Assembly (NCBI RefSeq): GCF_025698545.1
Contig: NC_068569.1
Coordinates: forward strand, 23,312,001 to 23,376,000
Reading direction: 5' to 3'
DNA: 64,000 nucleotides
Source: Gossypium raimondii
Lineage: Eukaryota > Streptophyta > Magnoliopsida > Malvales > Malvaceae
The position numbers were made by a program, and so were the translations under genes. Below are positions 60,698 through 64,000 of the stretch, piece after piece. Each line of letters starts with the position of its first letter. The first letter of the stretch is position 1. The notes beneath the pieces were generated by a model. That model saw only the letters and a program-made list of their open reading frames with translations. It had not been told where the DNA came from and ran no database searches.

Positions 60698-62406
60698 CCA
60701 CAAACAGGAATGCGAACATAGTTAGGTAACCATTTGTATGGTTCACTCTTATTTTTATATATTTTTCTGACCTATCAAAATATAAGAAGATATAAATACA
60801 TTTAAAATTATACTTATTTTCCTTTGTATATACTAATTGAATTGAGACCTGATCAGAGGGTCGTACCAACTCAATCAATCTTTGCGCACCCACGATGCGA
60901 TGAAAACAATCATGCATCAAATTTATTAAAAATTGATATAAAAATAAAATATGGCTTGGTTAAAATGATAAAATCAAGATAGCAAAAACTATAAAATCTT
61001 AATTTTTTTTAATTGAGTCGATATTTGAATCTAAATTGACTTAATATATATATAAGGATGTTTACACTTTATAAGAAAAAAATGACATCTTTGTTTTATA
61101 TAAATCATAGTGAGATTTTTAGAGAGAGTTTTCGTCTTAACAATGTTAAATTTGAACAATTTAACTAAATAAAATTAAAATCGAATCGAAAGAGATAAAA
61201 TTTAAAATACTACATTAAATTTGATTTAATGTACAATTGTATATATTAATATTATATTTGGTAGGGGTATTATATATTTAGCTTGTTTTATTTTTTACAA
61301 AGGTTTTTCCTCATTTTTTTAGTTTCAAGTTTAAATTTGTTCTAATTAATTTTATTATATGTCTAACTATTGTAATACATATGTAATAAATAAAATTTTT
61401 TATTATGTTATTATACAAGTAACCAAACGAGACATAAATGTTAATTTCAATTGAATTTAATGTTCACAAATCACTAACACAATTACCGATATAACATTAT
61501 TTTACATTAACATGTTCTTGTACAAATAACTATATTTATTCAATATAAAAATAAGTTGATGTATTTTTTTAAATATACATAATTGAATCAAAATCGATGA
61601 TATATATATTTAAACTGCAACCAAAGTTTTATGTGCTTAATTGCACTAAATCAAAGTTCATATATCAAGTTGTATATTAGTCCAAAGTTCATATATAGTT
61701 TTGAAAATCAATTGAGGCAATTTCACGAATCCAAAAGGTTAGATCTTGAATTTTCAAAATGTTAAAATACGTTATTAGTCCTTATTCTTTTATAGAATTT
61801 GAAATTTGGTCATTGTATTTTAAAAGTTAAAATATTATTCCTCCTACCTTTGCAATTTAAAAATCCTATTCTAATCAATATTGTCGTTAGTGGTTTTTGT
61901 TAAAATTTGTTAATATATTTATTTTCTATTAATCATACAACATGTAGACGAAGCAACTTAATCAACATGTTAAATTGACAAATGTTAACAAAAAAGATAT
62001 TTATGATTTTAACGATTAAATTAATATTTTTAAATAAAAATTACAAAATTTAATTTCTAACTTTTTTTTTGAATATAGAAAGTAAATCTCAAATTTTATA
62101 GGAACATATTTTAATCTTTCAAAAGTAATTGAAACTTTTACTGTAATAATTTTGCTTCTTATTTTTCGAAAACCACACCTCCTTAAGTAGGTAGATATAT
62201 GGAGTCGTCAAGGGATTTACCTGGGATGAGAACAGAATACATCAATTTGAATAAAAACATAATTTCACGTCAAAATAGAATCATTGAATATAAACCAATC
62301 GACACTGAAAAAGAGGTAATATGTTGAAAGATTATTGAAAAGATGCTGAGGCGTATCTGTCAGGGTCTCCTGCAGTCATGTTATTGATGGTCTTCCATCA
62401 CAAGCA
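60698..62406. other. AT-rich intergenic DNA with repeat copies
   Basis: About 61195-61710 is an inverted copy of the dispersed repeat at 405-660 and 45060-45400. About 61740-62125 has weakly mirrored ends (TTAAAATACGTTATTAG... and ...GAACATATTTTAA) and may be another MITE. The 3' end of the receptor kinase gene must lie just below 62407. Confidence 0.45.
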
Positions 62407-64000
62407 TCAATTTCGTCCCCTCACAAGCATTTGAACTACTTGGCTCATTGATGGTCTTCCATGTCTATCGGCTTCTGTACATTTGATTGCCACCTCCAGT
62501 AGACTTTCCAGTTCATTTCTGTCATAATCGTAGCCCATGGCAGGGTCCAGTACCTCTTCAACCCAACATGTTGTTGCAGAAGCACCCATCTTCTTCCCTT
62601 TCACCCAAGTTTCTAACCTTTGGTGCCATTTCTCTCCACTGGTTCCAACAACAGGGACACCTACACTTGGGTTCTTCCCTGTCATCATTTCCAACAACAC
62701 GATCCCATAGCTATAGATGTCGACTTTGGCAGTGATGGGAAGATTGTAAACCCACTCAGGCGCCACGTAACCTCTTGTTCCTCTAATCTTGGAGAAGCCA
62801 GAACCTTTAGGACTGTCTTGATTCAGTAGTTTGGATAATCCAAAATCTGACACTTTAGGATGATAGGTGGAATCCAAGAGTATGTTGTGAGGCTTTACAT
62901 CACAGTGCAAAACCCATTCCAAGCACTCTTCATGCAAATAAGCCAGGCCTTTGGCGATGCCCACCGCAATATCCAACCTTTTCTTCCAATCAAGCGAATT
63001 AGACATGAGGTTATTTGCTAACGATCCATTTTCCATGTATTCATACACTAAAAGCCTATGCTTCCCCTCTGCACAGTATCCCCACATCTCAATCAAGCTC
63101 ATGTGATTAAGTCTGCCGATTGTGCTTACTTCTGCGAGGAATTCATCCTCTCCTTGATGCGCTTCAATATTAAGTCGTTTAATGGCTGCAATTCGTTGAT
63201 CCGGTAAAACTCCCTTGTAAACCACCCCACTTCCTCCCCGTCCAATCTCTTCATGAAAACCGCGTGTTGCCTTTTTCAACTCACCGTATGTGAATCTTTT
63301 GAACCCAGTTGCAGCCACAAGGTACCCTGATGTCATCGTCGATGCATCGGGACTTTCCCCAGTTCTGTACAAGAAAACGAACACCAGAAAGACGCACATC
63401 AACTCAAGCAATCCAATTATAGAAGCGCACCAAATCAAAATATTCAATGTTTCATATCCTGTTTTCTTAAGATAAAGTCTGTCTAATTGTCTTGTCTGCT
63501 TGTTGGAGCAATTTAATTTAAATTCCTGAACAGGTTTGTTGTTGTAAGGGAATGATTTGGGGAGTTTCAAGTAAAGGGTTCCACTGTAGCTATTGTAACG
63601 ATGACCATTGCGCAATTCCCATTTTGAGTAACAGCGATAGGCACCATCTTCTGGGAAATATCTATATTGAAAAGCTTTACAACATGAATCCAAGCAAACT
63701 CTGAGGCACTCCTGGAAGGTGTAATTCCGGAGGTTGTCGTAATGGTAGCCAAAAAAGTTAACATGACGAAGTTGAACAAAGTTGACATCATCATTACATA
63801 AAAGCTCAAATTCTGGTTCGCACCCATCGTTCCAATCCGCATGGTTTTTCATCTTGAACCCTGGGGGACAACCACACTTGGGACCCCAACGTGGATCATA
63901 GCTACATATACTATTTGGTCCACAGGCTCCATGAATCCTACAGGAGTTAGACATAGCTTGCCATGTCACAAACCAAACCCCCTGTTCTTCGAGACTGTAT
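62407..64000 (-). CDS. G-type lectin S-receptor-like serine/threonine kinase, 3' part (cut by window edge)
   Basis: Plasma-membrane receptor kinase of the ZmPK1-like S-domain type. The frame is open to the right edge (upstream codons read YSLEEQGVWFV), so the lectin domain and start lie outside. Visible order, about 530 codons: end of the S-locus glycoprotein domain with Cys-rich CRIHGACGPNSICSYDP; a PAN-type domain (CLRVCLDSCCKAFQYR); a transmembrane helix (ASIIGLLELMCVFLVFVFLY, about 63370-63430); then kinase. Kinase motifs: glycine loop GRGGSGVVYKG, Lys in AAIKRL, catalytic loop HCDVKPHNILL (Cys instead of Arg, a non-RD kinase), DFG in KVSDFGLSKLL, GTRGYVAPEW, and a typical C-lobe ending SMSQVVQML. 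Intronless in the part seen, and intact. Non-RD receptor kinases often act in immunity; the ligand is unknown. Confidence 0.93.
   Translation of the reverse strand, partial: YSLEEQGVWFVTWQAMSNSCRIHGACGPNSICSYDPRWGPKCGCPPGFKMKNHADWNDGCEPEFELLCNDDVNFVQLRHVNFFGYHYDNLRNYTFQECLRVCLDSCCKAFQYRYFPEDGAYRCYSKWELRNGHRYNSYSGTLYLKLPKSFPYNNKPVQEFKLNCSNKQTRQLDRLYLKKTGYETLNILIWCASIIGLLELMCVFLVFVFLYRTGESPDASTMTSGYLVAATGFKRFTYGELKKATRGFHEEIGRGGSGVVYKGVLPDQRIAAIKRLNIEAHQGEDEFLAEVSTIGRLNHMSLIEMWGYCAEGKHRLLVYEYMENGSLANNLMSNSLDWKKRLDIAVGIAKGLAYLHEECLEWVLHCDVKPHNILLDSTYHPKVSDFGLSKLLNQDSPKGSGFSKIRGTRGYVAPEWVYNLPITAKVDIYSYGIVLLEMMTGKNPSVGVPVVGTSGEKWHQRLETWVKGKKMGASATTCWVEEVLDPAMGYDYDRNELESLLEVAIKCTEADRHGRPSMSQVVQMLVRGRN

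Overview
The window is nuclear DNA from a flowering plant, almost certainly a eudicot. The evidence is introns with GT/AG borders, plant-only families (group IId WRKY, subgroup 22 R2R3-MYB, S-domain receptor kinase, plant asparaginase), plant retroelements and a decayed plastid tRNA gene. The short palindromic motif ACACGGCCGTGTG recurs inside two LTR remnants. From memory this is typical of cotton (Gossypium) retroelements, so Malvaceae/Gossypium is my best guess. That is inference, not proof.

Host genes are sparse: (1) a WRKY7-type calmodulin-binding transcription factor (9664-11101, minus, 3 exons); (2) an isoaspartyl peptidase/L-asparaginase (22363-23718, plus, 4 exons); (3) a secreted SGNH/sialate-O-acetylesterase-type carbohydrate esterase (37157-39096, minus, 2 exons); (4) an intronless R2R3-MYB of subgroup 22 (58132-58986, plus); (5) the 3' part of a G-type lectin S-receptor-like kinase (62407 to the right edge, minus); and possibly (6) a small membrane protein (8130-8351, minus). 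They form no operon or pathway. WRKY, MYB and the receptor kinase belong to families with stress or defence roles, but nothing here ties them together.

Most of the rest is transposon-derived. 813-6442 is a four-level nest: a long-TIR element split by an LTR, split by a second LTR, split by a third, three with target-site duplications. 11.9-12.4 kb and 18.5-19.0 kb hold MULE-type MITEs. 15.3-15.9 kb is a hAT MITE beside a LINE remnant (to 16.84 kb). 20.5 kb carries a plastid trnL-UAG copy. 25506-31282 is a full-length but dead LINE with an 18-bp target duplication. 31.8-36.8 kb is an older LINE broken up by an LTR fragment and a 781-bp hAT element. 41014-44911 is a 3.9-kb PIF/Harbinger-like element carrying an intron-containing, broken piece of the RNA polymerase I/III subunit AC19 gene. 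45892-57067 is a complete but decayed Athila/Tat-like Ty3/gypsy element, itself interrupted in its reverse transcriptase by a 1.69-kb solo LTR of another family. 59.8-60.7 kb is a near-perfect fold-back.

I see no wholly new biochemical system. The most unusual object is the gene-capturing Harbinger-like element. Next come the nested insertions and the solo LTR whose first 160 bases encode the tail of a polyprotein.
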